A DNA stretch of 32,645 bases from Bacteroidota bacterium (GCA_020631155.1 JAHDHV010000019.1:1-32645); one strand, 5' to 3'. Shown: positions 6,846-14,834, counted from the first letter of the stretch. The notes: a model not told the origin generated them from the letters alone. A program made the numbers and translations.

Positions 6846-8237
6846 ATGGCGAATCGAATTAAACGAAATGCGGCGGCTTTACAACAAAAAGCAAGAGAAG
6901 AACGGTTTCGCACAGCAATTCAGGCGAGCCGTCAAATGAAAAAATTATTTAGAAGCCCTACTAAAGTCTTGGAAGCGATTTATGATCGTTCTATCAATGC
7001 CAACCGACTACCGCGCCAAAGTGGATTTTATCGAATCTATCAATTGTTCCGAAATATTCCGCATAGACAACGTCCACTTTTATATGATTTCTTTAAAAAA
7101 ATAGCGCAACAGGGCGGAAGCCGACTGCTAACAAGTACCGTACATGTTAACGCATTGTACAATATTTTCACAGAATTTCAATCTACTATTCGACCTTTGG
7201 AAGAGTGGCGAGCCGTAAAAAGCCGCGATTTAGATAAATTTTTAGGAACATTATTGCGCCACTTATTTGTGCGCTACGAAATGCCGAGCTTTATGGACAA
7301 AGCTTGGACAACCAATGATGATGTTCATATACACTGGTATTTACATCTTGGATGGGGTAATAATTTGCGAACAGCAGTTTTTTTGCCATTTACCATTTCC
7401 AAAAAAGCAGCGCACTTTTTTATGCAAGCCCCTAACTCTTTGAGCATTCCGCAAGCCTTACGTTGGGCGCAGGTGCGTTCATTAGGAGGTGATACCCAAC
7501 TTGCTTTAAGCATTGCAACAACACGGATTGCTGATGCACGTGAAGCTCCTGATTTCTGGGTGAGTGTGATCCGTTTTTTGGTGAAAAATAGTGCAGAACT
7601 ACCTTTGAATCAAGTAAATCCGATTATTGATTTTATTTATAGCAAAAAATTCCTTAGCAGACGGAGACGAGGGGAAATTTTAGTACCTGAGCAGCCAAAT
7701 TTAAGCATGAAACGCCGTACTTTGGCAACTTTGCTAACTGCTGTTGAAGATTGGCATAGTGATATGGCAGCACAACCACAATTGTATCAATACATTGATG
7801 GGGCAGCAGCTAACGCTCAAGCAGAGGAAGAAGCTTGGAAATACTCAAAGGATTGGTGGAAAAAGTATACTAAAAAGTGGACTTCTTTTGGGATTCAATA
7901 TTTCACTTATATTGAAGGTACTGGAAAAACCCAAAAAGTATACATGATTCGACACCTGAAAACAGGACAAGCATTAGCAAATGAAGGGCGTACTATGTCG
8001 CATTGTGTTGGCTCATATGCTTACCGTTGTGAGTCAGGGAAATCAGCTATTTTTACTTTAAAGCAAAAGCAAAAAGGCGGACAAGAGCTTTCTTTAGTAA
8101 CCATCGAAGTATCAGCAAACAAGGAAGTTGTTCAAGCACGCGCTAAGGAAAATGAATATCCTGATCGCAAATCTAAGCACATCATCCGAATGTGGGCAGC
8201 ACAAAACGGTTTGAAAATCAACTGTTATTCTATGTAA
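6846..8237 (+). CDS. PcfJ-like protein
   Basis: A 463-residue soluble protein. The C-terminal region carries the PcfJ signature: TMSHCVGSYAYRC (about 383-395), then SLVTIEVSANKEVVQARAKEN and a closing HIIRMWAAQNGLKI. PcfJ was named from a conjugative plasmid of Gram-positive bacteria, but chromosomal homologues are widespread and their biochemical role is unknown. The invariant Cys and His suggest a metal or catalytic site. The first 350 residues are helical and basic (MANRIKRNAAALQQKAREER), which is compatible with nucleic-acid binding. No conjugation gene lies near, so it appears to stand alone. A heptad tract and a terminator follow it. The start is supported by the uninterrupted basic N-terminus; no alternative is needed. 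Confidence 0.8.
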   Translation: MANRIKRNAAALQQKAREERFRTAIQASRQMKKLFRSPTKVLEAIYDRSINANRLPRQSGFYRIYQLFRNIPHRQRPLLYDFFKKIAQQGGSRLLTSTVHVNALYNIFTEFQSTIRPLEEWRAVKSRDLDKFLGTLLRHLFVRYEMPSFMDKAWTTNDDVHIHWYLHLGWGNNLRTAVFLPFTISKKAAHFFMQAPNSLSIPQALRWAQVRSLGGDTQLALSIATTRIADAREAPDFWVSVIRFLVKNSAELPLNQVNPIIDFIYSKKFLSRRRRGEILVPEQPNLSMKRRTLATLLTAVEDWHSDMAAQPQLYQYIDGAAANAQAEEEAWKYSKDWWKKYTKKWTSFGIQYFTYIEGTGKTQKVYMIRHLKTGQALANEGRTMSHCVGSYAYRCESGKSAIFTLKQKQKGGQELSLVTIEVSANKEVVQARAKENEYPDRKSKHIIRMWAAQNGLKINCYSM

Positions 8238-8240
8238 ACT

Positions 8241-8275
8241 AGATGGGAGACAGGAGACTTGAGATGTGAGATAAC
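8241..8275. repeat. Heptad-periodic tract after the PcfJ-like gene
   Basis: AGATGGG, AGACAGG, AGACTTG, AGATGTG, AGATAAC: five units in strict 7-bp register, beginning 3 nt after the stop codon. AACGACTATTTGAGTCTTTATT follows, resembling the 26-bp block seen at 6743 and 12723. Confidence 0.7.
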
Positions 8276-8370
8276 GACTATTTGAGTCTTTATTGATTTT
8301 ATTAACTGTTTACCCATCTAATTTATCTATTATTAGTAGATTTAAAATAGTTCTCTTGATTTAAGCAAGG

Positions 8371-8406
8371 AGCCTGTATAATCTTAGGATTGTGCGGGCT
8401 TTTTTT
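8371..8406 (+). terminator. Rho-independent terminator downstream of the PcfJ-like gene
   Basis: AGCCTGTATAAT, a 6-nt loop, then ATTGTGCGGGCT and six T. The 12-bp stem is complete when three G-U pairs are allowed. The same hairpin with base changes closes the kinase cluster at 11191-11227. Confidence 0.8.
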
Positions 8407-8500
8407 GTAACTTTATAGGCATAAGCATTTAAGTAAAGAAAAATATTAAATATTATTTAATCCCCCGCCCTATTATTAAGCATAAAATTTCATCAACTGA

Positions 8501-9601
8501 ATGGGTAATATAGATTCATTAACCGCACTAAAACGAGCTATTGACAGTTCGACCACAGGCGTAGTAATTGCGAATAGCACTTTGCCAGATATGCCATTAA
8601 CCTATGTAAATCCAGCTTTTGAAAGCTTAACAGGTTATTCGGCGGCGGATAGTGTTGGTAAAAATTGTCGTTTTTTGCAAGGTCCAGATACCGACCAAAA
8701 ACAGGTAGATAAAGTTAGAGCGGCTATAAAAACGGGAACTGCTTGTAAAGTAATTTTACTAAACTATAAAAAGGACGGCACAAAGTTTTGGAATGAATTG
8801 AGTATTTCGCCGATTGAAGAAAATGGTAAAGTGGTGGGTTTTGTGGGGATTCAGGATGATATTACTGCTCGTATAGAAGTAGAACAAGCCTTACTAAAAG
8901 CTAAACAAGAGGCTGAAAATGCGAATAATGCAAAATCAGATTTCTTGAATATGATAAGCCATGAGCTGAGAACTCCGCTTACGGTTATGTTGGGCAATCT
9001 TCCATTGCTTACTGATTTTGATGATTTGCCCGACAAAGAAGAAATTGTCGAAATAGCTTTAGACATAGAAGAAGCGAGTAAACATCTGTTGAAACTCATT
9101 AATGAACTCTTGGATATTTCCAAAATTGAGGCTGGCAAATTGAAGCTATTTGTAGAGCCGCTTTCGATTGTAAACTGTGTGCAGGAGGCATTAAAATTAA
9201 CCGAAGCATTAATCACTGAAAAAGGTTTGCAATTGGTTAAAAATATGGAAGATTTTAACTTTATTGGCGACCGCATTAGAATGAAGCAAATTATTGTTAA
9301 TCTATTGAGTAATGCGGTGAAATTTACTGAGCAAGGAAGCATTACAATTACCGCCACAGTTAGCGAAAATGTTGGACAGTTGAGGATTCGTGATACTGGC
9401 TATGGCATAAAAAAAGAAGATCAGACTAAAATATTTGAAGTATTTAAACAATTAGATAGCACTTCCTCTCGAAAGAGTAGCGGTTCGGGTTTGGGTTTAG
9501 CTATATCAAAAAAATTAATAGAACTACAGGATGGAACGATTGGTGTGAAAAGTGAATATGGTGCAGGTAGTGAATTTTGTATTTCCATTCCTATATTATG
9601 A
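8501..9601 (+). CDS. LOV-domain (blue-light) sensor histidine kinase
   Basis: A 366-residue cytoplasmic kinase without membrane segments. Residues 10-125 form a LOV-type PAS domain with the canonical GKNCRFLQG motif. Cys56 would form the flavin adduct. The other FMN contacts are present: Asn55, Arg57, Gln60, Asn88 and Asn98 in LLNYKKDGTKFWNEL, and Gln118 in GFVGIQDD. A short coiled-coil linker leads to the HisKA H-box SHELRTPL (phospho-acceptor His154). The ATPase N-box (NLLSNAVKF, Asn271), the G1 box DTGYGI (298-303) and the G2 box GSGLGLA follow. It is thus a complete, probably active, light-regulated kinase. Its stop lies 7 nt before a receiver gene, the likely phosphate acceptor. There is no DNA-binding output in the cluster. 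Confidence 0.95.
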   Translation: MGNIDSLTALKRAIDSSTTGVVIANSTLPDMPLTYVNPAFESLTGYSAADSVGKNCRFLQGPDTDQKQVDKVRAAIKTGTACKVILLNYKKDGTKFWNELSISPIEENGKVVGFVGIQDDITARIEVEQALLKAKQEAENANNAKSDFLNMISHELRTPLTVMLGNLPLLTDFDDLPDKEEIVEIALDIEEASKHLLKLINELLDISKIEAGKLKLFVEPLSIVNCVQEALKLTEALITEKGLQLVKNMEDFNFIGDRIRMKQIIVNLLSNAVKFTEQGSITITATVSENVGQLRIRDTGYGIKKEDQTKIFEVFKQLDSTSSRKSSGSGLGLAISKKLIELQDGTIGVKSEYGAGSEFCISIPIL

Positions 9602-9608
9602 TGCGATT

Positions 9609-9974
9609 ATGGAAAATAAATCAATATTAATTGTCGATGATGATGAACGCATATTGAGAATGTTTAAACGCCGCTTAAAAAAGATTGGTTTAGTCATTCA
9701 TACTGCGGCAAATGGACAGATTGGATTGGATTTAGCCACTGAGTTACAGCCCGATATAATGCTGGTAGACCTAAGAATGCCTGTGATGGATGGCTTAGAA
9801 ATGGTAAAGGCATTGCGTTCAAATGGCTACTCAAAGTTAATAGTGGCTTGCACTGCTTCTGTAAGGATACAAGATAAAAAAATTACTCAAGAAGCGGGTT
9901 TCGATCACTTTATAGAAAAGCCTGTAGGAAGTGATTTTGAAAAAATCATTCAGGTTTTTTTAGAGGAAAATTAG
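9609..9974 (+). CDS. Single-domain response regulator
   Basis: A 121-residue CheY-like receiver starting MENKSILIVDDD. Acidic pocket Asp10-Asp12, phospho-acceptor Asp54 in MLVDLRMPVMDG, switch residue Thr82 in ACTAS and Lys104 in IEKPVGS are all present. I placed the start at 9609 rather than the upstream in-frame ATG at 9552. The receiver fold begins at 9609, and the longer version would overlap the kinase gene with an unrelated extension. With no output domain it acts by protein contact or as a phosphate shuttle between the LOV kinase and the following hybrid. Confidence 0.92.
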   Translation: MENKSILIVDDDERILRMFKRRLKKIGLVIHTAANGQIGLDLATELQPDIMLVDLRMPVMDGLEMVKALRSNGYSKLIVACTASVRIQDKKITQEAGFDHFIEKPVGSDFEKIIQVFLEEN

Positions 9975-10007
9975 AAAATATTAATTTCAAAAAAACAATC
10001 TTTCAAT

Positions 10008-11147
10008 ATGTATCGCTTATTAATTATTGATGATCAAAAAAGTATTTTGCAAATGCTCAAACGGAGATTTGCCAAGCTTAATTACGATGTTTTTACGGCT
10101 GATAACGGAACAGATGCTTTTCAAATTCTTGAAACTACTCCTATTGATTTGGTACTACTTGATTACACCATGCCCCAGGTTTCAGGTTTCGATTTTTATT
10201 TGAGTTTTAAAAAACAATATGATCTTCCAGTGATTATGATGACAGCTCATTCATCGGTTCATTTGGTCATTGAGTTTATGAAAAATGGTGGGACAGATTT
10301 TATTGAAAAGCCATTGGATATGGATTTATTATCATTGAGAATTGAGCAGGCGATTAAACAAGCGAGGTTGATAAAGGAGCAAACAATTCAAAAACAAAAA
10401 GCAGAAGAGGAATTAAGAAAAAACAATGTCATTTTACTAGAAAAAACAAAAAAACTGGAGCAGAAAAATAAAGAATTGGATGCCTTTGCTGCTGCTGTGT
10501 CACACGATTTAAGAGCTCCTGTAAACAATGTAATAGGATTGATAGACCTTGTAAAAATTAAACTAGAAACTGAAACTGCTAATAGTGAAATTGACTTGTA
10601 TTTTGAGTTGATTGAAAAAAGCATCAATAGAATGAAATTATTGATTTCGGAACTATTGGGCTTTGCTAAAATGCAGCAAGTCAAAAAAAATATTGAAGAA
10701 ATTGATACCCAACAACTAGTAGCCGAAGTTGTCAGTACCATCAATGCCGATGAAATGAATAATCCTCAGTTTAAATTTACTGAACTTCCAAAAATTAAAG
10801 GAGATTTAATACTCATTCGGCAAGTATTTTACAACCTCATTCACAATGCTGCTAAATATTCTCGTATTAAACCTACACCACTCATTACGATTATTGCTAA
10901 TACTGATAATCATGAAGTTGTTTTTGCAGTAAAAGACAATGGCATTGGCTTTAATTTAAAAAATGCGAATGTACTTTATAATATTTTTACAAGAGCACAC
11001 TCCAATGATTATGAGGGGATTGGTATTGGCTTGGCAAATGTGAAACGCATTGTAGAACGGCATGATGGGCGTGTATGGGCAGAAGGAGAAGAAGGCAAAG
11101 GCGCGACTTTTTATTTTGCTTTGCCACGTAATTTTGTACAGATGTAA
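10008..11147 (+). CDS. Receiver-histidine kinase hybrid (REC at the N-terminus)
   Basis: A 379-residue soluble protein. The N-terminal receiver has Asp8-Asp9, phospho-acceptor Asp52 (VLLDYTMPQVSG), Thr79 and Lys101. A coiled coil (about 118-158, rich in Gln, Lys and Glu) joins it to a kinase core with H-box SHDLRAPVNN (His166), of the phytochrome-like subtype. The N-box FYNLIHNAAKYS, G1 box DNGIGF and a G2 region GIGIGLANVKRI follow. REC-HK order means the kinase is itself controlled by phosphorylation, which places it downstream of the LOV kinase. The gene begins 33 nt after the receiver gene and the cluster ends in a strong terminator, so all three genes probably form one transcript. Confidence 0.93.
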   Translation: MYRLLIIDDQKSILQMLKRRFAKLNYDVFTADNGTDAFQILETTPIDLVLLDYTMPQVSGFDFYLSFKKQYDLPVIMMTAHSSVHLVIEFMKNGGTDFIEKPLDMDLLSLRIEQAIKQARLIKEQTIQKQKAEEELRKNNVILLEKTKKLEQKNKELDAFAAAVSHDLRAPVNNVIGLIDLVKIKLETETANSEIDLYFELIEKSINRMKLLISELLGFAKMQQVKKNIEEIDTQQLVAEVVSTINADEMNNPQFKFTELPKIKGDLILIRQVFYNLIHNAAKYSRIKPTPLITIIANTDNHEVVFAVKDNGIGFNLKNANVLYNIFTRAHSNDYEGIGIGLANVKRIVERHDGRVWAEGEEGKGATFYFALPRNFVQM

Positions 11148-11190
11148 AATTTTAGGACTCTCTACTATCCAATAATTTAAAAAATAAATG

Positions 11191-11227
11191 AGCTCGCATA
11201 ATTTTGACATTGTGTGGGCTTTTTTTT
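11191..11227 (+). terminator. Rho-independent terminator closing the kinase cluster
   Basis: AGCTCGCATAAT, a 6-nt loop, then ATTGTGTGGGCT and seven T. It is related to the hairpin at 8371-8406; the similarity continues through the T tract into TAACTTTAT on the far side. Confidence 0.8.
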
Positions 11228-11405
11228 ATAACTTTATTGATGTCTTGTTTTTTAAAAAATAAAACAATTATTCTTAATTGCGTTTTGTAATGACAGCTTT
11301 AGGTGTCATGGATTCCATAAAAGATTGAAACTTATATATTTTAATATTTAAAATTAATTATTCCTTCTTTGTTTTTGATCACTAAATTCTAAAGGCTAAA
11401 TATCT

Positions 11406-11453
11406 AAATAGCCATTTTAGAAACAAAGTGTTAGGAAGAAAATGAAATATACA
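11406..11453 (+). repeat. Dispersed leader block, copy 3
   Basis: AAATAGCCATTTTAGAAACA through GAAGAAAATGAAATATAC matches the reverse complement of 6001-6054 over about 43 bp with few changes. It ends 14 nt before the acyl-CoA dehydrogenase start and so forms most of its leader. Confidence 0.6.
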
Positions 11454-11467
11454 AAAAAACAAACCAC

Positions 11468-12658
11468 ATGTCAAAAAATCCATTCCAGCCTTTTACCGAA
11501 GAACACCAACTATTAAGAGTCTCCGCCAGAGAATTTATTAACAAAGAAATTGTGCCTTATGTAGCACAGTGGGAGCGCGACAAACACTGTGCTGTTGAGG
11601 TGTTTCGCAAAATGGGCGAGCAAGGTTTTTTAGGAGTCACCTTTCCCGAAGCCTATGGTGGCAGCAATTTAGACCTTTGGGCAATGGTGGTATTGGTAGA
11701 AGAAGTAGCGCACGCCAATATCGGTGGTTTAGCCATGTCTTTATTTGCCCACACCTACCTACCCCTGCCCTTAATCAACGCTTTTGGAACGGAAGAACAG
11801 AAGCAAAAATACCTCATTCCAGCTTTAAAAGGCGAAAAAATTGGCGCGCTTGCCATCACCGAACCCAATGCTGGTTCAGATGTGGGCGGCATCAAAACGA
11901 CTGCCAAAAAGGAGGGCAATCATTACGTAATTAATGGCTCTAAGATGTTCATTACCAATGGCTCTATCGCTGATTTTGTGGTAACAGTGACACGCACAGG
12001 AGCAGGCTACGATATGAGTTTGCTGATTGTGGACACCGATAATGAGGGCTTTAAAGCTGTTCCCATCAAAGAAAAATTGGGGATGCACAGTTCCGATACA
12101 GGGCAGTTGTTTTTTGAGGATTGCAAAGTGCCAGCTTCCGCTTTATTGGGGCAGCAAGGCATGGGATTTTACTACATAATGAACAACTTACAGGAAGAAC
12201 GATTGGTAGCAGCGATTTCAGGGGCAGCTTCCGCAGAATGGGCATTAAACAAAGCCATGGCCTATGCCAAAGAACGCTCCGCTTTCGGGCGACCCATCGG
12301 CAAATTTCAAGTGATTCGACATAAAATGGCAAAAATGGCAATCATCGTAGAGGCTTGTCGTTCAATGGCTTATAGGGCAGTCCATGAATTTTTGGCTGAA
12401 GGTTCAGGTGCCGTAAAAATCATCAGCATGGCGAAGGCGTATATCAGCGAGGAAGCGGTCAATGTCATTAATGATGCCTTGCAAATTCATGGCGGTTGGG
12501 GCTATATGGAATCCTATGGCGTAGCGCGTGCATGGCGCGATGCTCGTTTAATGACCGTAGGAGCTGGCACTACAGAAATTATGCACGAAATTATCAGCAA
12601 ATTAGTAGTAGATGATGTGCAGTATCAACGACAGTATGTAGAGGCTAGAGGGGTTTAG
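11468..12658 (+). CDS. Acyl-CoA dehydrogenase
   Basis: A 396-residue FAD flavoenzyme of fatty-acid or branched-chain acyl-CoA oxidation, the usual length for the family. The FAD/substrate signature ALAITEPNAGSDVGG (128-141) and the C-terminal signature QIHGGWGYMESYGVARAWRD (339-358) are intact. Instead of the catalytic Glu that precedes GTS in medium-chain enzymes, the sequence has GAGTTEIM, with Ala366 at that place. Isovaleryl- and long-chain-type enzymes share this pattern and use a Glu on an earlier helix; Glu257 (AEWALNK) is a candidate. Substrate length cannot be decided. It appears monocistronic, with no electron-transfer flavoprotein genes adjacent. Confidence 0.93.
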   Translation: MSKNPFQPFTEEHQLLRVSAREFINKEIVPYVAQWERDKHCAVEVFRKMGEQGFLGVTFPEAYGGSNLDLWAMVVLVEEVAHANIGGLAMSLFAHTYLPLPLINAFGTEEQKQKYLIPALKGEKIGALAITEPNAGSDVGGIKTTAKKEGNHYVINGSKMFITNGSIADFVVTVTRTGAGYDMSLLIVDTDNEGFKAVPIKEKLGMHSSDTGQLFFEDCKVPASALLGQQGMGFYYIMNNLQEERLVAAISGAASAEWALNKAMAYAKERSAFGRPIGKFQVIRHKMAKMAIIVEACRSMAYRAVHEFLAEGSGAVKIISMAKAYISEEAVNVINDALQIHGGWGYMESYGVARAWRDARLMTVGAGTTEIMHEIISKLVVDDVQYQRQYVEARGV

Positions 12659-12689
12659 ACAAAATCCGAAAAATTTCCTTTTAATTACT

Positions 12690-12697
12690 TACTTTTG
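12690..12697 (+). promoter_or_regulatory. Candidate -7 box upstream of the ureohydrolase-fold gene
   Basis: TACTTTTG fits TAnnTTTG. No clear TTG lies 17-23 nt upstream, and the leader would be about 160 nt long and include the heptad tract, so this is tentative. Confidence 0.25.
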
Positions 12698-12722
12698 TAA
12701 TCAATAAGTAAGTAGACAAACC

Positions 12723-12822
12723 TAAACGACTATTGGATTTATTATAAAACATTGAAAGTGAATGAATTATCTCCTGTCTTATGTCTCATGTCTTATGTCT
12801 TATGTCTTATGTCTAAGTACTT
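12723..12822 (+). repeat. 26-bp TAAAC block plus heptad tract, copy B
   Basis: The 26-bp block (12723-12748) is followed by a tandem heptad array at 12771-12819: CTCCTGT, CTTATGT, CTCATGT, then CTTATGT three times, CTAAGTA. Three consecutive identical heptads make this the cleanest array in the window. It lies in the leader of the next gene and its short internal frames do not look coding. Confidence 0.75.
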
Positions 12823-12857
12823 AATTTACCAAAATAACAAAACGAACCATTTCCCAA

Positions 12858-14039
12858 ATGTTACAAGACTATCTAAGCCCGATTTGGGTGGAAAACATTT
12901 TATCTGAACATGTAATACAGGAAAAATTATCGCTGAAAGCCAATCAATGGGGCAATAAGCTGTTGATTAATAATGCCGAAATGATGCCGCATTTAGAAGA
13001 TCTAGATTTGGCGATCATTGGGGTGCAAGAAGATAGAGGCGAAGGCGGTTGTAAGGAGGCTGCGGATGCGGTTCGCAAACAATTGTATCAGTTGTACAAT
13101 TGGCAGCCGACTTTTCGGGTGGGCGATTTGGGCAATATCAAGGCGGGCAATAGTCGAAAGGATACCTATAGCGCGGTGAAAGAGGTTGTTGGCGTACTGA
13201 TGCAAGAGGAGGTTGTACCGATTATTATTGGAGGAACGCAGGATGTTACTTTTGGGCAGTTTCAAGGGCATGGCAAGCATCAAGAGGCGGTAAATGTGGT
13301 GATATTTGACGAAAAAATTGACTTGTTTAAAGATATACCTGATGGTACTACACAACAGGCATTTTTATATAAAATGTTGACTCGACAAATGGGTTTATCC
13401 AATTTTTCACACATCGGTTTTCAAAAATACCTCAATGATGAAAGCATGGTGGATACTTTAGAAAAGTTGCATTTTGGTTGTTATGGATTGGGTGATATTC
13501 GCAGCAATATGCGAGAGGTAGAACCCATTATTCGCAACGCTCATTTGGTGTCCATAGACATGTCTTGTGTCCGTTTGTCGGATGCACCTGCGGTAAATGC
13601 TGCAAGTCCACATGGTTTTTTAGGCGAAGAAACATGTCAAGTTACGCGCTATGCAGGCATCAGCGATTCGGTGCAATCCATTGGTTTCTATGAGTTTAAC
13701 CCCCGCCTTGACCGTCAGGAGCAGACCGCACAACTGATTGCTCAAATGATTTGGTATTTTGTAGATGGTTTTTATGCGCGCAAGCATGATGCGCCTTTGA
13801 ATACGGAAGCAAAAGATTATTTAAAATATATGGTCAATTTTAAAAATAATGATCATGAAATTATTTTTCTAAAAAGTAAAAAAAGCGACCGTTGGTGGAT
13901 GAAAGTGCCTTTATTACATAAAAAGAAAAATGGGCTGGATTATGAATTAGTTCCTTGTTCCTATAGCGACTATGAAATCGCTTGTAAAGAAGAAATTCCC
14001 GACCGTTGGATGAAAGCTTATTTGCGTTTTTCGAGATAA
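12858..14039 (+). CDS. Ureohydrolase-fold protein (formimidoylglutamase family) with degenerate metal site
   Basis: A 393-residue protein with the arginase/formimidoylglutamase fold: LAIIGVQEDRGEGG (51-64), IIIGGTQDVTFG (122-133), VVIFDEKIDL and VSIDMSCVRLSDAP. Arginases bind two Mn ions through GGDHS, DAHxD and SxDxDxxDP. Here the GGDHS His is Gln128, DAHxD is Asp151-Glu-Lys153-Ile-Asp155, and the second Asp of the third motif is Ser236, so three of six ligands are gone. The remainder (ASPHGFLGEE, SIGFYEFNP, QMIWYFVDGFY) and the C-terminal CSYSDYEIACKEEIPDRW are characteristic of a Bacteroidota-specific branch that I recall as consistently degenerate. It is probably not a ureohydrolase. The true function is unknown. 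Confidence 0.85.
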   Translation: MLQDYLSPIWVENILSEHVIQEKLSLKANQWGNKLLINNAEMMPHLEDLDLAIIGVQEDRGEGGCKEAADAVRKQLYQLYNWQPTFRVGDLGNIKAGNSRKDTYSAVKEVVGVLMQEEVVPIIIGGTQDVTFGQFQGHGKHQEAVNVVIFDEKIDLFKDIPDGTTQQAFLYKMLTRQMGLSNFSHIGFQKYLNDESMVDTLEKLHFGCYGLGDIRSNMREVEPIIRNAHLVSIDMSCVRLSDAPAVNAASPHGFLGEETCQVTRYAGISDSVQSIGFYEFNPRLDRQEQTAQLIAQMIWYFVDGFYARKHDAPLNTEAKDYLKYMVNFKNNDHEIIFLKSKKSDRWWMKVPLLHKKKNGLDYELVPCSYSDYEIACKEEIPDRWMKAYLRFSR

Positions 14040-14046
14040 TTTAATG

Positions 14047-14088
14047 AGATGGGAGACTTGAAATAGTAGATATAAGATTCTAGATGGT
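14047..14088. repeat. Heptad-periodic tract after the ureohydrolase-fold gene
   Basis: AGATGGG, AGACTTG, AAATAGT, AGATATA, AGATTCT, AGATGGT: six 7-bp units, starting 7 nt after the stop codon. Confidence 0.65.
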
Positions 14089-14170
14089 TGAGTATTGGAT
14101 TCCTTGCCGATTATTTTTTTACATTAAAATTTAGCAATTATTTATTTTTTAAAAAACTAAAAAAAGCACC

Positions 14171-14827
14171 ATGTTACAACCAGCTACCTTACAATTTTTA
14201 GTAGATTTAAAAGAAAACAACAATCGAGAATGGTTTGAAGCCAATCGAAAACGCTATGAAACGGCGAAAAAGGACTTTGAAATGTTGGCGCAATCGCTAA
14301 TTAACGAAGTGGCAAAATACCAAGAGGGGGTCGCCAACCTTCCTCCTAAAAAGTGTATTTTCCGTATTCATCGGGATGTGCGTTTTTCCAAAAACAAAGC
14401 TCCCTACAAAACAAATATGGGCATGCACATTGTAAAAGATGGCAAAAAATCGGGCAATGGAGGTTTTTATTTACATGTAGAGCCGGGCAATTGCTTTTTG
14501 GGTGGCGGAATGTATATGCCAGCGTCTCCTACTTTGAAGAAAATTAGACAAGAAATTGATTACAATACTGCCGAGTTCAGAGCCATTCTCGCTGATATGG
14601 ATTTTGTGGAAAACTATGGTAAACTAGGCGGTAGTCAACTCAAAACCGCACCCAAAGGTTACCCCAAAGACCATCCTGCAATTGATTTGTTGCGCCATAA
14701 GGATTTTGTAGCCATGAAACAGATTGATGACGATACGCTACTAGCAGAGGATTTTGTAAGTTGGGCAGCACAATCATTTAAAGCCATGAAGCCCTTAAAT
14801 GATTTTTTGAATCGAGCAAATGATTAG
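14171..14827 (+). CDS. DUF2461 family protein
   Basis: A 218-residue soluble protein of the DUF2461 (TIGR02453) family, with full family length. It starts LQFLVDLKENNNREWFEANR and contains the conserved FRIHRDVRFSKNKAPYKTNM and a glycine-rich GGFYLHVEPGNCFLGGGMY. LKTAPKGYPKDHPAIDLLRHKDF follows near the C-terminus. The biochemical function is unknown. Arg, Asp and Lys of the RDVRFSKNKAPYK motif are the most conserved positions. It appears monocistronic, with an A-rich leader before the ATG and a heptad tract after the stop. Confidence 0.93.
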   Translation: MLQPATLQFLVDLKENNNREWFEANRKRYETAKKDFEMLAQSLINEVAKYQEGVANLPPKKCIFRIHRDVRFSKNKAPYKTNMGMHIVKDGKKSGNGGFYLHVEPGNCFLGGGMYMPASPTLKKIRQEIDYNTAEFRAILADMDFVENYGKLGGSQLKTAPKGYPKDHPAIDLLRHKDFVAMKQIDDDTLLAEDFVSWAAQSFKAMKPLNDFLNRAND

Positions 14828-14834
14828 TGTTTTT

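Noticed and set aside
8851-9357. 168-codon open frame on the minus strand
   Set aside because: It lies wholly opposite the LOV kinase gene, is rich in Ser, Ile and Phe as expected of an antisense frame, and has no motif.
9552-9608. Upstream ATG as the start of the single-domain receiver
   Set aside because: It would overlap the kinase gene and put a non-homologous extension before a complete CheY fold.
12771-12819. Heptad array considered as a CRISPR array
   Set aside because: The unit is 7 bp without spacers and with no cas genes; it is a simple tandem repeat.
12761-12823. Short frame MNYLLSYVSCLMSYVL through the heptad array
   Set aside because: About 20 codons of pure repeat translation; no conservation evidence.
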